64,000 bases of DNA, from contig NZ_VBSN01000073.1 in NCBI RefSeq assembly GCF_006149045.1, positions 1 to 64,000 on the forward strand, read 5' to 3'. Both the position numbers and the translations under genes were made by a program. This document shows positions 53,724 to 62,771 of the stretch, piece by piece. This DNA comes from Dyadobacter flavalbus (GTDB lineage: Bacteria; Bacteroidota; Bacteroidia; Cytophagales; Spirosomataceae). A model generated the notes under the pieces. That model saw nothing but the letters and a program-made list of their open reading frames with translations. It ran no database searches and was not told where the DNA came from. Positions within the stretch are counted from its first letter, which is position 1; every line of letters starts with the position of its first letter.

Positions 53724-54463
53724 AAGTAAGTATTATCACGGTTGTTTATAACGGTGCACAAACCATCCGGCAGTGCATTGAATCCGTTCTTGCGCAGGAT
53801 TTTCCTTCAGTTGAATACATTATCATGGACGGCAGCTCGACGGACGGGACGCAGGAAATAGTCCGGTCCTACGGGCGTGCCGTTGCCCGGTTTGTCAGCG
53901 AACCCGACAACGGAATTTACGATGCCATGAACAAAGGCATACAAATAGCATCGGGTGATGTAATCGGAATCCTGAATGCGGATGATTTTTATGCTTATTC
54001 TTCTGTTATAAAAGATGTTGTGAATCAGATGGCAGCAGGAAACTTTCAGGCGTGTTATGGTGACCTACAGTATGTTGACGCGTCTGATGAAAGCATTGTC
54101 AAGAGGCAATGGAACTCCGGAAAGTACAGTTCCGGCGCATTTCTGAACGGATGGATGCCCCCGCACCCGACTTTTTTTGTACGCAGAGAAGTGTACGGAA
54201 AATTTGGTAAATTTCGGCTCGATCTCGGAAGTGCGGCCGATTATGAATTGATGCTCAGGTTAGTACATAAGCATAAAATCAGCATTACTTATGTACCGAA
54301 AGTGCTGGTCAAAATGCGGATCGGCGGTGTAAGCAACAGTACGCTGAAAAACAGGCTGGCTGCCAACCGCAATGATCTGAAAGCTTGGAAAATTAATAAT
54401 TTGCGCCCGAGATTTTACACGTTGTGGCTAAAACCTTTAAGAAAGTTGGTTCAGTTTATTTAA
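53720..54463 (+). CDS. GT2-family glycosyltransferase with TTG start
   Basis: 247 residues. The frame opens with TTG (53720-53722), sharing TTGA with the preceding stop; no ATG exists near the start, and MKVSIITVVYNGAQTIRQC is the normal N-terminus of the family, so TTG is the real start. GT-A motifs: SIITVVYNGA, YIIMDGSSTDGT, EPDNGIYDAMNKGI, LNADDFY (DxD-like) and MPPHPTFFVRREVYGKFG. This is the WcaA-type subgroup. It is the last transferase of the operon before the phosphotransferase, 106 bp upstream of it. Confidence 0.92.
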   Translation: MKVSIITVVYNGAQTIRQCIESVLAQDFPSVEYIIMDGSSTDGTQEIVRSYGRAVARFVSEPDNGIYDAMNKGIQIASGDVIGILNADDFYAYSSVIKDVVNQMAAGNFQACYGDLQYVDASDESIVKRQWNSGKYSSGAFLNGWMPPHPTFFVRREVYGKFGKFRLDLGSAADYELMLRLVHKHKISITYVPKVLVKMRIGGVSNSTLKNRLAANRNDLKAWKINNLRPRFYTLWLKPLRKLVQFI

Positions 54464-54569
54464 TCCGGAATAAATACAACTTGTTCCGATTATTCCAGTA
54501 AATTTCGGCAATTGAATCCCGGCCAGATTCAACAACCATAAAACGTATATTACGCTTATTGCAGACACT

Positions 54570-55775
54570 ATGAAATTAGAACTACCTCTTCAGATATTAA
54601 GCGAAGGAAATTTCGGCAACATTATCCATCACGACGTTTATCAATGCCTTCTTTCTTTTCTGATTGCCTGTTTTCTTTCCATTATTTCCATTCCGATCAT
54701 TATCAATCTGTCCAATCTGCTGCACCTGACCGCCAAACCGGGATTCAGAAGTTCGCATGAAACAGAAACGCCGACACTGGGCGGAATCGCGATTTTTGCT
54801 GCAACGCTTATTGCCTACTTTCTATGGCCGCATTCAGAGAATATTCTGGATTCCAATCTGATCAGCCTGGCCATGACGGGGGTGATTATCCTGTTTTTCC
54901 TGGGCATCAAAGATGATATTCTGGCCGTTGATCCGACCAAAAAGCTGATTATCCAGATATTCGCATCGCTGATTCTGGTGGCAATGGGAAATTTCAAGGT
55001 TGATAATTTTTACGGGATATTCGGCATTCACGATGTTTCCGATTTTATCAGCATTCCGCTGACGGTTTTTATTTTTATTGCCATCATCAATTCAATCAAT
55101 CTGATTGACGGCATCGACGGACTGGCGGGCGGAATAAGCCTGATTGCAGGGCTTGGTTTCGGAATCTGGTTTATACTGAACGATCATTTTTCCTTTGGCT
55201 GCCTGGCTTTTGCCATGTCGGGATCGCTGCTTGGTTTTCTGCGTTTCAATTTTTCCAAAACCAGCAAAATCTTTATGGGCGATACCGGCTCGCTGATCGT
55301 CGGATACCTGCTTTCCATATTCTCCGTCGAGTTTCTGTCCCTGAATGTAGGTTATCAGCACGATCCGAACGCTTATTTCAATGCGCCGATTATTGTCATG
55401 GTTCTGCTTATTGTTCCCATTTTTGATACACTCCGCGTTTTCATTGTCCGTATTTTCAAAGGCGGCTCGCCGTTCATTGCCGACAGAAACCACATGCATC
55501 ATATTCTGATCGACAGCGGACTGAACCATTTCTGGGCTTCTTTTACGCTCTGGATGGCTACCATTGTGAACACGACCCTGTTTTTTGCATTTCACGGCGA
55601 TATTACCAATACGGCCTCGCTTTATGTGTACATCGGCATGTTCGCATCTTATATGATTATTGCCACCATTCTGAAAAGGAGAGTCACCCGAAAAAGGAAA
55701 AGAAACCTGGCCAAAAGCCCGTCATTCAATGACGATACTATTTCCGCTTCCAAGAAGCTGTTCAGGAGACAGTAA
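54570..55775 (+). CDS. Polyprenyl-phosphate sugar-1-phosphate transferase (WecA/MraY family)
   Basis: 401 residues with about ten membrane segments. Cytoplasmic-loop motifs of the family are visible: PGFRSSHETETPTLGGIAIF, FFLGIKDDILAVDP (Asp-Asp), NSINLIDGIDGLAGG, KIFMGDTGSL and DRNHMHHILIDSGL (the His-rich loop). It loads the first sugar phosphate, often GlcNAc-1-P, onto undecaprenyl phosphate and so starts the lipid-linked repeat unit built by the preceding transferases. The C-terminal tail is basic and soluble. It is the last gene of the cluster. Confidence 0.94.
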   Translation: MKLELPLQILSEGNFGNIIHHDVYQCLLSFLIACFLSIISIPIIINLSNLLHLTAKPGFRSSHETETPTLGGIAIFAATLIAYFLWPHSENILDSNLISLAMTGVIILFFLGIKDDILAVDPTKKLIIQIFASLILVAMGNFKVDNFYGIFGIHDVSDFISIPLTVFIFIAIINSINLIDGIDGLAGGISLIAGLGFGIWFILNDHFSFGCLAFAMSGSLLGFLRFNFSKTSKIFMGDTGSLIVGYLLSIFSVEFLSLNVGYQHDPNAYFNAPIIVMVLLIVPIFDTLRVFIVRIFKGGSPFIADRNHMHHILIDSGLNHFWASFTLWMATIVNTTLFFAFHGDITNTASLYVYIGMFASYMIIATILKRRVTRKRKRNLAKSPSFNDDTISASKKLFRRQ

Positions 55776-55840
55776 AAGCCTGCATTTCCGGCTGCATTTA
55801 ATATACATGGCCAAATTCATTGCCTTGTATTGAATGTTTG

Positions 55841-55848
55841 TACCTTAG
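55841..55848 (+). promoter_or_regulatory. Candidate -7 element of maeB
   Basis: TACCTTAG matches TAnnTTTG at five of six fixed positions; an ATTG at 55819-55822 lies 18 bp upstream in the -33 place. Confidence 0.4.
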
Positions 55849-55870
55849 CATGAAATAATTGACTACAGGT

Positions 55871-58141
55871 ATGAATAAAAAAATCAGAAAAGAAGACGCC
55901 TTACATTACCATTCCAAAGGCAGGCCTGGTAAAATTCAGGTGATTCCTACCAAAGAAACAAGCACGCAGCGTGATCTTACGCTGGCCTATTCTCCCGGCG
56001 TTGCAGAACCCTGTCTGGAAATCGCCGCCAACGTTGAAGACGCCTATCTTTATACGGCTAAAGGCAATCTGGTTGCAGTTATCAGCAACGGCACCGCCGT
56101 GCTCGGGCTGGGCGATATCGGGCCGGAAGCCTCCAAACCCGTCATGGAAGGCAAAGGACTTCTGTTTAAGATTTATTCGGACATTGATGTTTTTGATATT
56201 GAACTGAATACCAAGGATGTTGATGAATTTGTAAGAACGGTTAAAATCCTTGAACCGACCTTTGGCGGGGTTAACCTGGAAGATATCAAAGCGCCGGAAT
56301 GTTTTGAAATTGAAGCTCGTTTAAAGAAAGAACTGAATATCCCGGTCATGCACGATGACCAGCACGGAACGGCCATCATCAGCGCCGCCGCCATGCTGAA
56401 CGCGCTTGATCTTGTAAAAAAAGACATTGCCGAAATTCGCATTGTGGTTTCCGGCGCCGGCGCTTCCGCGGTTTCCTGTACCAAACTGTATCTCGCACTG
56501 GGCGCAAGTCCCGCCAACATTGCCATGTTCGACACAAAAGGACATATTCACAACGGCAGGACGGATCTTGGCGAAATGAAAAAGCAGTTTGCCACAGACC
56601 ATGTTTACGAATCGCTGGAAGATGCCATGAAAGGCGCGGATCTGTTCCTGGGGCTTTCTACGGCTGATATTGTTTCCAAAGACATGGTAAAATCCATGGC
56701 CAAAGATCCGATTGTACTGGCCATGGCGAACCCGAACCCTGAAATTCCGTATCCGGATGCCGTGGAAGCACGCGAAGACGTGATTATGGCAACAGGCCGT
56801 TCGGATTATCCGAATCAGGTCAACAATGTACTTGGATTTCCTTACATTTTCAGAGGTGCACTGGACGTACGGGCGACTGAAATCAATGAAGAAATGAAGC
56901 TGGCCGCCGTACATGCGCTGGCCGAACTTGCCAGAAAGCCGGTTCCGGATATTGTAAACCTTGCGTACAACGAAACAAATATTGTTTACGGCAAAAACTA
57001 CATTATCCCGAAACCTGTTGACCCGAGATTGCTGACGACTGTGGCGCCTGCCGTAGCCAAAGCCGCCATAGCGACCGGCGTAGCCAGAAAAGTAATTACG
57101 GACTGGGACGCCTACGAGCAGGAACTTTCCAGCAGGCTGGGCCGGAACGAGCAGATTTCAAGAGTTATTTTAAGTAAAGCCAAACTGGCGCCCAAAAGAG
57201 TTGTTTTTGCGGATGCAGAAAATATTCAGGTGCTCCGCGCTGCACAGCAGGTTCGGGACGAAGGCATTGCAATCCCGATTTTGCTAGGAAACAATGAAAC
57301 CATTCTGAACCTGATCAAAGAAAGCAAGCTGGATCTTGGCGACGTTTCCATCATTGACCCGAGAGCCGAAATAAACGATCATATCATTGACGTTTATGCA
57401 TCTGCACTTTACGAAAAAAGAAAAAGAAAAGGCCTAACGCCCATTGAGGCCCGCAGAACCATTTATTTCAAAAGCTATTTCGGCTCCATGATGGTGGAAA
57501 ACGGCGAAGCGGATGCATTCATTTCCGGACTTACCCGTACGTATCCGGATACGATCCGGCCTGCGCTGCATGTCATCGGCAAGGATGAAGGCGTAAACAA
57601 GGTTGCCGGTATGTATATCCTGCTGACGCCCAAAGGCCCGATTTTCTTTTCGGATACCACAGTGAACCTCAATCCGACCGTGGATGAAATTGTGGAAATT
57701 ACGGAACTGACGACAAAAGCCGTAGAAAGATTCAATATTCAGCCGCGCGTTGCGCTGGTTACTTATGCCAATTACGGAAGTGCCGGCGGTGAGGATGCAG
57801 AAAAAATGAGAGACGCGGCCGCGATCCTTAAAAAGAGAAATCCGTCCATGATTGTAGACGGTGAAATGCAGGCGCATCTTGCTTTCAATACGGAGCTCCT
57901 GAAACAGAACTATCCTTTCAGCGATCTGGTGGATGGCGGTGCGAACACCCTTATTTTCCCGAATCTTTCTGCCAGCAACATTGCCTATAACTTGCTGAAA
58001 GAAGCTGCGGAACTGGAAACCATCGGGCCCATTCTCTTAGGAATGAAAAAACCCGTTCACGTTCTTCAGATCGGCAGCTCGGTAAGGGAAATTGTCAATA
58101 TGGTTGCCATTGCCGTTGTGGAGGCGCAGATGAAGCAATAG
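55871..58141 (+). CDS. maeB: NADP-dependent malic enzyme fused to phosphotransacetylase-like domain
   Basis: 756 residues from the ATG at 55871; a TTG 12 bases upstream is in frame. Residues about 1-425 are the malic enzyme: LTLAYSPGVAEPCLEI, FGGVNLEDIKAPECFEIE, MHDDQHGTAIISAAA and the NADP fold IVVSGAGASAVSC. From about 430 to the end comes a phosphotransacetylase-like domain (VVFADAENIQVLRAAQ, DAFISGLTRTYPDTIRPAL, GGANTLIFPNLSASNIAYNLL). This two-domain MaeB type is standard; the C-terminal part usually regulates by binding acetyl-CoA and lacks transferase activity. It makes pyruvate and NADPH from malate in the cytoplasm. Confidence 0.96.
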   Translation: MNKKIRKEDALHYHSKGRPGKIQVIPTKETSTQRDLTLAYSPGVAEPCLEIAANVEDAYLYTAKGNLVAVISNGTAVLGLGDIGPEASKPVMEGKGLLFKIYSDIDVFDIELNTKDVDEFVRTVKILEPTFGGVNLEDIKAPECFEIEARLKKELNIPVMHDDQHGTAIISAAAMLNALDLVKKDIAEIRIVVSGAGASAVSCTKLYLALGASPANIAMFDTKGHIHNGRTDLGEMKKQFATDHVYESLEDAMKGADLFLGLSTADIVSKDMVKSMAKDPIVLAMANPNPEIPYPDAVEAREDVIMATGRSDYPNQVNNVLGFPYIFRGALDVRATEINEEMKLAAVHALAELARKPVPDIVNLAYNETNIVYGKNYIIPKPVDPRLLTTVAPAVAKAAIATGVARKVITDWDAYEQELSSRLGRNEQISRVILSKAKLAPKRVVFADAENIQVLRAAQQVRDEGIAIPILLGNNETILNLIKESKLDLGDVSIIDPRAEINDHIIDVYASALYEKRKRKGLTPIEARRTIYFKSYFGSMMVENGEADAFISGLTRTYPDTIRPALHVIGKDEGVNKVAGMYILLTPKGPIFFSDTTVNLNPTVDEIVEITELTTKAVERFNIQPRVALVTYANYGSAGGEDAEKMRDAAAILKKRNPSMIVDGEMQAHLAFNTELLKQNYPFSDLVDGGANTLIFPNLSASNIAYNLLKEAAELETIGPILLGMKKPVHVLQIGSSVREIVNMVAIAVVEAQMKQ

Positions 58142-58160
58142 CATTTTAAGAGAATAAATC

Positions 58161-58198
58161 AAAAAAACAGCCGGACTTCAAGAATCCGGCTGTTTTTT
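58161..58198. terminator. Bidirectional terminator between maeB and GH2 genes
   Basis: ACAGCCGGA (58167-58175) pairs with TCCGGCTGT (58185-58193), extended by an A-run on the left and a T-run on the right, giving about 14 bp of stem. Convergent genes end on either side. Confidence 0.9.
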
Positions 58199-58203
58199 AC
58201 AAA

Positions 58204-60066
58204 TCAGGGTTTCAGTTTAACAAAAGACGGATCGTACAGTTTTGTATGGATCTGTTTGAGTTTGGCCTCTGGAAACTTGATAACCTTTCTGTCATACGTC
58301 ATCAGGCCGTTTATTTCCACTTCCACATCCGTAGTCTGCGTGTAAACGGCGGCGGACAACCCTTTCCGGATCAATGGCTCAAAGCGGCCGATGAATGATT
58401 CGTATTTATTGTATAGCTCTTCCGGGTTTTTAAAGCTCTGATAGCCCCAGTTATCTTTCTGCTGCCACGTATGCTGATCTACAGGCAAGCCCAGACCGCC
58501 GAATTCACCCAGCACAATAACCTGTTTTGCACCGAAAAGATCAGGTTTTGGCATAGCCGGCGCCGGATAATTATGAAGGTCAATAATGTGTCCTACGGGA
58601 AAGAAATTGCCGCCGCTCGCACTGTTCACCAGTCTGCTCGGATCGTATTGCATCGTCCAGTCCGTAATTTCTTCAGTTTTGAACTGGCCCCAGGCTTCAT
58701 TGAACGGAACCCATACCACGATGGAAGGAAAATGATAATTGGCGTCCATGATCGCTTTCCATTCCGTTCTATAAATCTGCTCTGATTCAGGCGTACGCTG
58801 CTGTTCCGTTTCATTTCCGGTTATTCCGGGATGCGGTTCCCAGTTGTTGCCAAGGTCGCCGCTGGGCATATCCTGCCACACCAGCATGCCGAGTTCGTCG
58901 CAGTAACGGTACCATCTTGCCGGCTCCACTTTCACGTGCTTGCGGATCATGTTGAAGCCCATTTCCTTGGTTTTGATAATATCAAATTTCAGAGCTTCAT
59001 CCGTCGGGGCAGTATAGAGTCCGTCCGGCCACCAGCCCTGATCCAGCGGGCCGTACTGAAACAGGAATTTATTGTTCAGCATCATACGCTGCACGCCTTC
59101 TGCATCCGGCTGCATGGAAATTTTGCGCATGGCAAAATAACTTTTTACTTCATCAATTACCTTTCCGTTTCTGGTAACGCTTATCGTGAGATCGTACAAG
59201 AACGGGCTTTCCGGCGACCACAACTTCGGATTTGCAATATTCAGAACGGCATTGGAGCCGGTTTCAAATTCCTGTTCGGCAACGGTTGCCGAACCATCCG
59301 ATGCAAGTATTTTGATCTTATCACCGGACGCGGCATTGGCAATGTCTGTTTTAACTGTCAGCGTCTGCTTGTCAATGTCGGGCGTTGGCTTGATGCCTGC
59401 AATGTAACTCGCCGGAACTGTTTCCAGCCATACTGTCTGCCAGATTCCCGTTACAGGCGTATACCAGATTCCATGCGGATTCTTGATCTGCTTGCCGCGC
59501 GGCTGCGGGCCGTCGCTGCTCGGGTCCCACACACGCACACTGATTTCCTGCTGTTTTTTCTTTGTCAGCAAGGCGGTAATATCAATCGAAAACGGATCGT
59601 AGCCACCCTGATGAGAACCTGCCGGCCTGCCGTTTACAAACACATCACATTTCCAGTCCACGGCCCCGAAGTGAAGCAATACGCGCTCATTTTTCAGTTT
59701 CGGATTAAAATCAACTGTACGCTGATACCATAAAATACTGTCTTTACCGACTGTTTTTCCAACACCGGACAAAGCAGACTCAACGGCGAACGGCACCAGA
59801 ATTTTACCGTCAAAAGTTGCGGGCTTTGCATCCGCTTCACTTTTCGGCAAAATGGAGTAATTCCACAAGCCATTGATATTCATCCAGTTTTTGCGGACCA
59901 TTTGCGGTCTGGGATATTCGGGGTGCGGATTTTGCGGAGAGACTTTTTCAGCCCATGGTGTTGTGATCTTGCCTTCAACGTATTTCCATTCAGCAGGCTT
60001 TTGCGCAAGTGTGCCTTCATTGAAAAACAGGAACACAGCACCAATTAATAGCAGTATTTTTTTCAT
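58204..60066 (-). CDS. Secreted GH2-family glycoside hydrolase
   Basis: 620 residues with a signal peptide (LLLIGAVFLFFNEGTLAQ). A sugar-binding domain (about 60-220, with GLWNYSILP, HFGAVDWKCDVFVNGRPAG and HGIWYTPVTGIWQTVWLE) and an immunoglobulin-like domain precede a TIM barrel. The acid/base is Glu457 in VWVPFNEAWGQF and the nucleophile Glu521 in VIVLGEFGGLG. This is the GH2 layout of beta-galactosidase, beta-glucuronidase or beta-mannosidase types; which sugar is cleaved is unresolved. It is periplasmic and monocistronic. Confidence 0.93.
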   Translation of the reverse strand: MKKILLLIGAVFLFFNEGTLAQKPAEWKYVEGKITTPWAEKVSPQNPHPEYPRPQMVRKNWMNINGLWNYSILPKSEADAKPATFDGKILVPFAVESALSGVGKTVGKDSILWYQRTVDFNPKLKNERVLLHFGAVDWKCDVFVNGRPAGSHQGGYDPFSIDITALLTKKKQQEISVRVWDPSSDGPQPRGKQIKNPHGIWYTPVTGIWQTVWLETVPASYIAGIKPTPDIDKQTLTVKTDIANAASGDKIKILASDGSATVAEQEFETGSNAVLNIANPKLWSPESPFLYDLTISVTRNGKVIDEVKSYFAMRKISMQPDAEGVQRMMLNNKFLFQYGPLDQGWWPDGLYTAPTDEALKFDIIKTKEMGFNMIRKHVKVEPARWYRYCDELGMLVWQDMPSGDLGNNWEPHPGITGNETEQQRTPESEQIYRTEWKAIMDANYHFPSIVVWVPFNEAWGQFKTEEITDWTMQYDPSRLVNSASGGNFFPVGHIIDLHNYPAPAMPKPDLFGAKQVIVLGEFGGLGLPVDQHTWQQKDNWGYQSFKNPEELYNKYESFIGRFEPLIRKGLSAAVYTQTTDVEVEINGLMTYDRKVIKFPEAKLKQIHTKLYDPSFVKLKP

Positions 60067-60218
60067 TAAAAATTCAGGTTATTGAAAAATAGAACTTGAT
60101 ATTATTCATAAAAGGTCAGTTTCAAATGGCTCTACTGTCATTTCGGTCAATCGGGAATGCATATATATGCCTGATTCAATCCACAGGCAAGGATAAAGGA
60201 ATTTCAAAGTTTCCTTGC

Positions 60219-60226
60219 TAGATTTG
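60219..60226 (+). promoter_or_regulatory. Candidate -7 element of the asparaginase-like gene
   Basis: TAGATTTG, a perfect TAnnTTTG, 27 bases before the ATG. No clear TTTG at the -33 distance. Confidence 0.4.
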
Positions 60227-60253
60227 GTTATCACTCCATTTAATCCTTGATTT

Positions 60254-61318
60254 ATGAAAACGCTCTACTCTATTTTTCTCGCCGTTTTAATTTATATGCC
60301 GGTTTCAGCACAAGACTATTCAGATAAAATCACACTGGTCATTCATGGCGGCGCCGGAACCATTACACGTGCCAATATGACGCCGGAAAAGGAAAAAGCA
60401 TACAAGGAAGTGCTGAATACGGCATTGCAGACCGGCTATCAAGTGCTGAAAAAAGGCGGAACAAGCGTTCAGGCCGTGGAAGCGACAATAAAAGTGATGG
60501 AAGATTCGCCGCTTTTCAATGCAGGAAAAGGTGCCGTTTTTACCAATGAAGGAAAAAATGAGCTGGATGCGTCCATTATGGAAGGCAAAACGCTGAAAGC
60601 CGGTGCCATTGCCGGAGTAACAACCATCAAGAACCCGATCAGTACGGCCATAGCGGTCATGGAAAAGTCACCGCATGTGATGATGGCCGGCAAAGGAGCC
60701 GAAACATTCGCCAAAGAACAGGGTCTTGAAATTGTGGACCCGTCGTATTTCTATACCGAATCCCGCTTCAAGGCATTGCAGCGCGCTAAAGAAGAGGAAA
60801 AAACGGAACTCGACCATAATGCAAAGGAAGAAAAAGAAGTAAAAAAAGGCCCTAAAACAGGCGCATTGGAGGAAAATGAATTAATCTTTACGGAAGGAAA
60901 AAAATTCGGTACGGTCGGCTGCGTCGCACTGGACAAATTTGGAAACCTTGCGGCAGGAACTTCCACCGGCGGCATGACCAATAAAAGGTACGGACGCATC
61001 GGCGATGCGCCGATTATCGGTGCCGGAACGTATGCCAACAATGCAACATGCGCCGTTTCCGCGACCGGCCACGGCGAGTTTTTTATCCGTTCCGTTGTGG
61101 CTTACGATATTTCTGCCCTGATGGAATACAAAGGAATGTCGCTGAAAGATGCAGCCAACGAAGTGGTGATGAAAAAGCTTGTGGAACGCGGCGGTGAAGG
61201 CGGTATTATTGCTTTGGACCGGAACGGAAATGTTGCCATGCCGTTCAACAGCGAAGGCATGTACCGCGGTTTTATCAAGAATGACGGTAAAAGCGAAATA
61301 CTGATTTACAAGGATTGA
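60254..61318 (+). CDS. Secreted isoaspartyl peptidase/L-asparaginase (plant type, Ntn hydrolase)
   Basis: 354 residues with a signal peptide (LYSIFLAVLIYMPVSAQ). The alpha part begins ITLVIHGGAGTI and has SPLFNAGKGAVFTNEG. A charged linker of about 40 residues (EEEKTELDHNAKEEKEVKKG) separates it from the beta part, which starts at the autocatalytic nucleophile Thr220 in KFGTVGCVALD, with NLAAGTSTGGMTNKRYGRIGD and SATGHGEFFIR. It self-cleaves before Thr220, then hydrolyses isoaspartyl dipeptides or asparagine in the periplasm. Single gene, followed at once by a T9SS-protein gene with its own promoter-like element. Confidence 0.94.
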   Translation: MKTLYSIFLAVLIYMPVSAQDYSDKITLVIHGGAGTITRANMTPEKEKAYKEVLNTALQTGYQVLKKGGTSVQAVEATIKVMEDSPLFNAGKGAVFTNEGKNELDASIMEGKTLKAGAIAGVTTIKNPISTAIAVMEKSPHVMMAGKGAETFAKEQGLEIVDPSYFYTESRFKALQRAKEEEKTELDHNAKEEKEVKKGPKTGALEENELIFTEGKKFGTVGCVALDKFGNLAAGTSTGGMTNKRYGRIGDAPIIGAGTYANNATCAVSATGHGEFFIRSVVAYDISALMEYKGMSLKDAANEVVMKKLVERGGEGGIIALDRNGNVAMPFNSEGMYRGFIKNDGKSEILIYKD

Positions 61319-61334
61319 TTTGGTACAGGATTTG

Positions 61335-61342
61335 TACATTTG
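61335..61342 (+). promoter_or_regulatory. Candidate -7 element of the T9SS protein gene
   Basis: TACATTTG, perfect TAnnTTTG; ATTG at 61314-61317 lies 17 bases upstream. The leader to the ATG at 61425 would be about 75 bases. Confidence 0.5.
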
Positions 61343-61424
61343 TTTATGGCCCTGCGAATACAAAATGATGTTACTCCGACGTTCTGATCTTAGCAATGTC
61401 ACTTACCGATTCCTTTTTAACCAT

Positions 61425-62537
61425 ATGAAATCAGTTTACAAAATATTCATATTTCTGCTGCTGCTCGGCCCTGCCGCCTATGCAACGCATTTACAGGGAG
61501 GCGAAATCATGGCTTCGCAAGTAAGCGGCCAGACTTACAACATCAAGGTTCGTCTTTATCTCAATATCAAAAACGGAGAACAAGCCTCAGAAGCGCAAAA
61601 TGCAGTAACTGTTTGTTTTGGCGATGGCAATACCAAAGATTTTTCACGAACTTCCATTACGCTGATTCCCGGGAACAACAAAGTAGTGGTGGCTGAATAC
61701 GACGGCCAGTATACTTACCGGGCTGCCGGCATGTTCCAGATTTCCGCTTCTGTGGATAACAGAACGGGAAATCTGCTCAATTTATACAATGCACAAAACA
61801 CCTCCATGTTTCTATGGACCGTGATCGATACGCAGGTTGGCAATTCCACGCCTGTGTTTCCTTATCTGGTATTTGAAGCCGGTGTACGGCAAGTATTTTC
61901 CCTTGACCTGAAACCTTCGGTAAAAGATGCGGACAGCGTAACGATCCGTCTTCCGAAACTCAGCAAAGCATCGCCGGGAACCTGCGGCGTGCGGATGGAA
62001 GACAAAACGTACATGTACCCGAATGAAGTCAGTGCAAGCGGTGCTTTCAAGGTAATTCCTGCTGAGAACAAACTGGTGTGGCATGCGCCGGAAAATGTCG
62101 GAACCTATATTTTCGCCGTAATTGCGGACGAATGGCGAAATGGCGTTATTATCTCACAATCCTATCGGGAAGGAATTATTGAAGTTTCGGACAAGCCCGG
62201 CCCTGTTGTAGACATTCCGCCTTACGAAGCAGCCGGTACAAACGGCGGCCCGATTACATCCGTTCCAAATCCGGATACTCAGGAAATATCCATGGCCATT
62301 GAAGCTTATCCGATTCCTGCCGACAAGTTCATTACTGCCAGAGTTTACAACAAAACGCGTTTTGTCGTCAAATTGCAGCTTGTGGACCTGAACGGCCGTA
62401 CACTTCGTCAGATTGATTCCAAAGTTCCTGTTGTTCAATTTGAAGGAGAATTTGACCTTAGCAATCTGGCAAGAGGACTTTATTTAATCCGTGCCGATAA
62501 CAATACGGAATCAGTGACCAAGAAAATTGTTCATTAA
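61425..62537 (+). CDS. T9SS-exported protein of unknown function
   Basis: 370 residues from the ATG at 61425; the frame is open upstream to 61320 but the ATG starts a signal peptide (KIFIFLLLLGPAAYA). The mature part begins THLQGGEIMASQVSG, a start typical of Bacteroidota gliding-motility-associated or surface proteins. Beta-rich Ig-like regions follow. The last about 80 residues (IEAYPIPADKFITARVYN, VVKLQLVDLNGRTLRQI, ARGLYLIRADN) form a T9SS type A sorting domain. It probably ends on the surface or outside. No enzyme motif is visible. Confidence 0.82.
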   Translation: MKSVYKIFIFLLLLGPAAYATHLQGGEIMASQVSGQTYNIKVRLYLNIKNGEQASEAQNAVTVCFGDGNTKDFSRTSITLIPGNNKVVVAEYDGQYTYRAAGMFQISASVDNRTGNLLNLYNAQNTSMFLWTVIDTQVGNSTPVFPYLVFEAGVRQVFSLDLKPSVKDADSVTIRLPKLSKASPGTCGVRMEDKTYMYPNEVSASGAFKVIPAENKLVWHAPENVGTYIFAVIADEWRNGVIISQSYREGIIEVSDKPGPVVDIPPYEAAGTNGGPITSVPNPDTQEISMAIEAYPIPADKFITARVYNKTRFVVKLQLVDLNGRTLRQIDSKVPVVQFEGEFDLSNLARGLYLIRADNNTESVTKKIVH

Positions 62538-62646
62538 TCCGAATTATTTCGGACTGATTCATGGTAACTACATCAAAATAACGTCTTTGGTATAAAGACT
62601 GCTCGGATACATTCTGAGACAGCTTTTATCATAGGTTAATTATAAT

Positions 62647-62685
62647 GAAGAAAAACGGCTGATCCTGAGATTGGCCGTTTTCTTG
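62647..62685 (+). terminator. Intrinsic terminator downstream of the T9SS protein gene
   Basis: AAGAAAAACGGC (62649-62660) pairs with GCCGTTTTCTTG (62674-62685) with one mismatch, followed by TTTTC. About 110 bases after the stop. Confidence 0.65.
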
Positions 62686-62701
62686 TTTTCAGAGGCTGTT
62701 G

Positions 62702-62733
62702 TTTTTAGCTGTTAGCTTTTAGCTGATGGCTAT
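62702..62733. repeat. Third copy of the GCTGTTAGCT-type repeat
   Basis: TTTTTAGCTGTTAGC then TTTTAGCTGATGGCT, the same unit as beside rpiB. It lies in the 234 bp gap between two convergent genes. Confidence 0.6.
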
Positions 62734-62771
62734 GTGTGCTGATTTTTTAATTTTAGCCAGAAATACTCCAT

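Noticed and set aside
61320..61424. 35 extra N-terminal residues on the T9SS protein
   Set aside because: They precede a clean signal peptide and cover a perfect -7 element.
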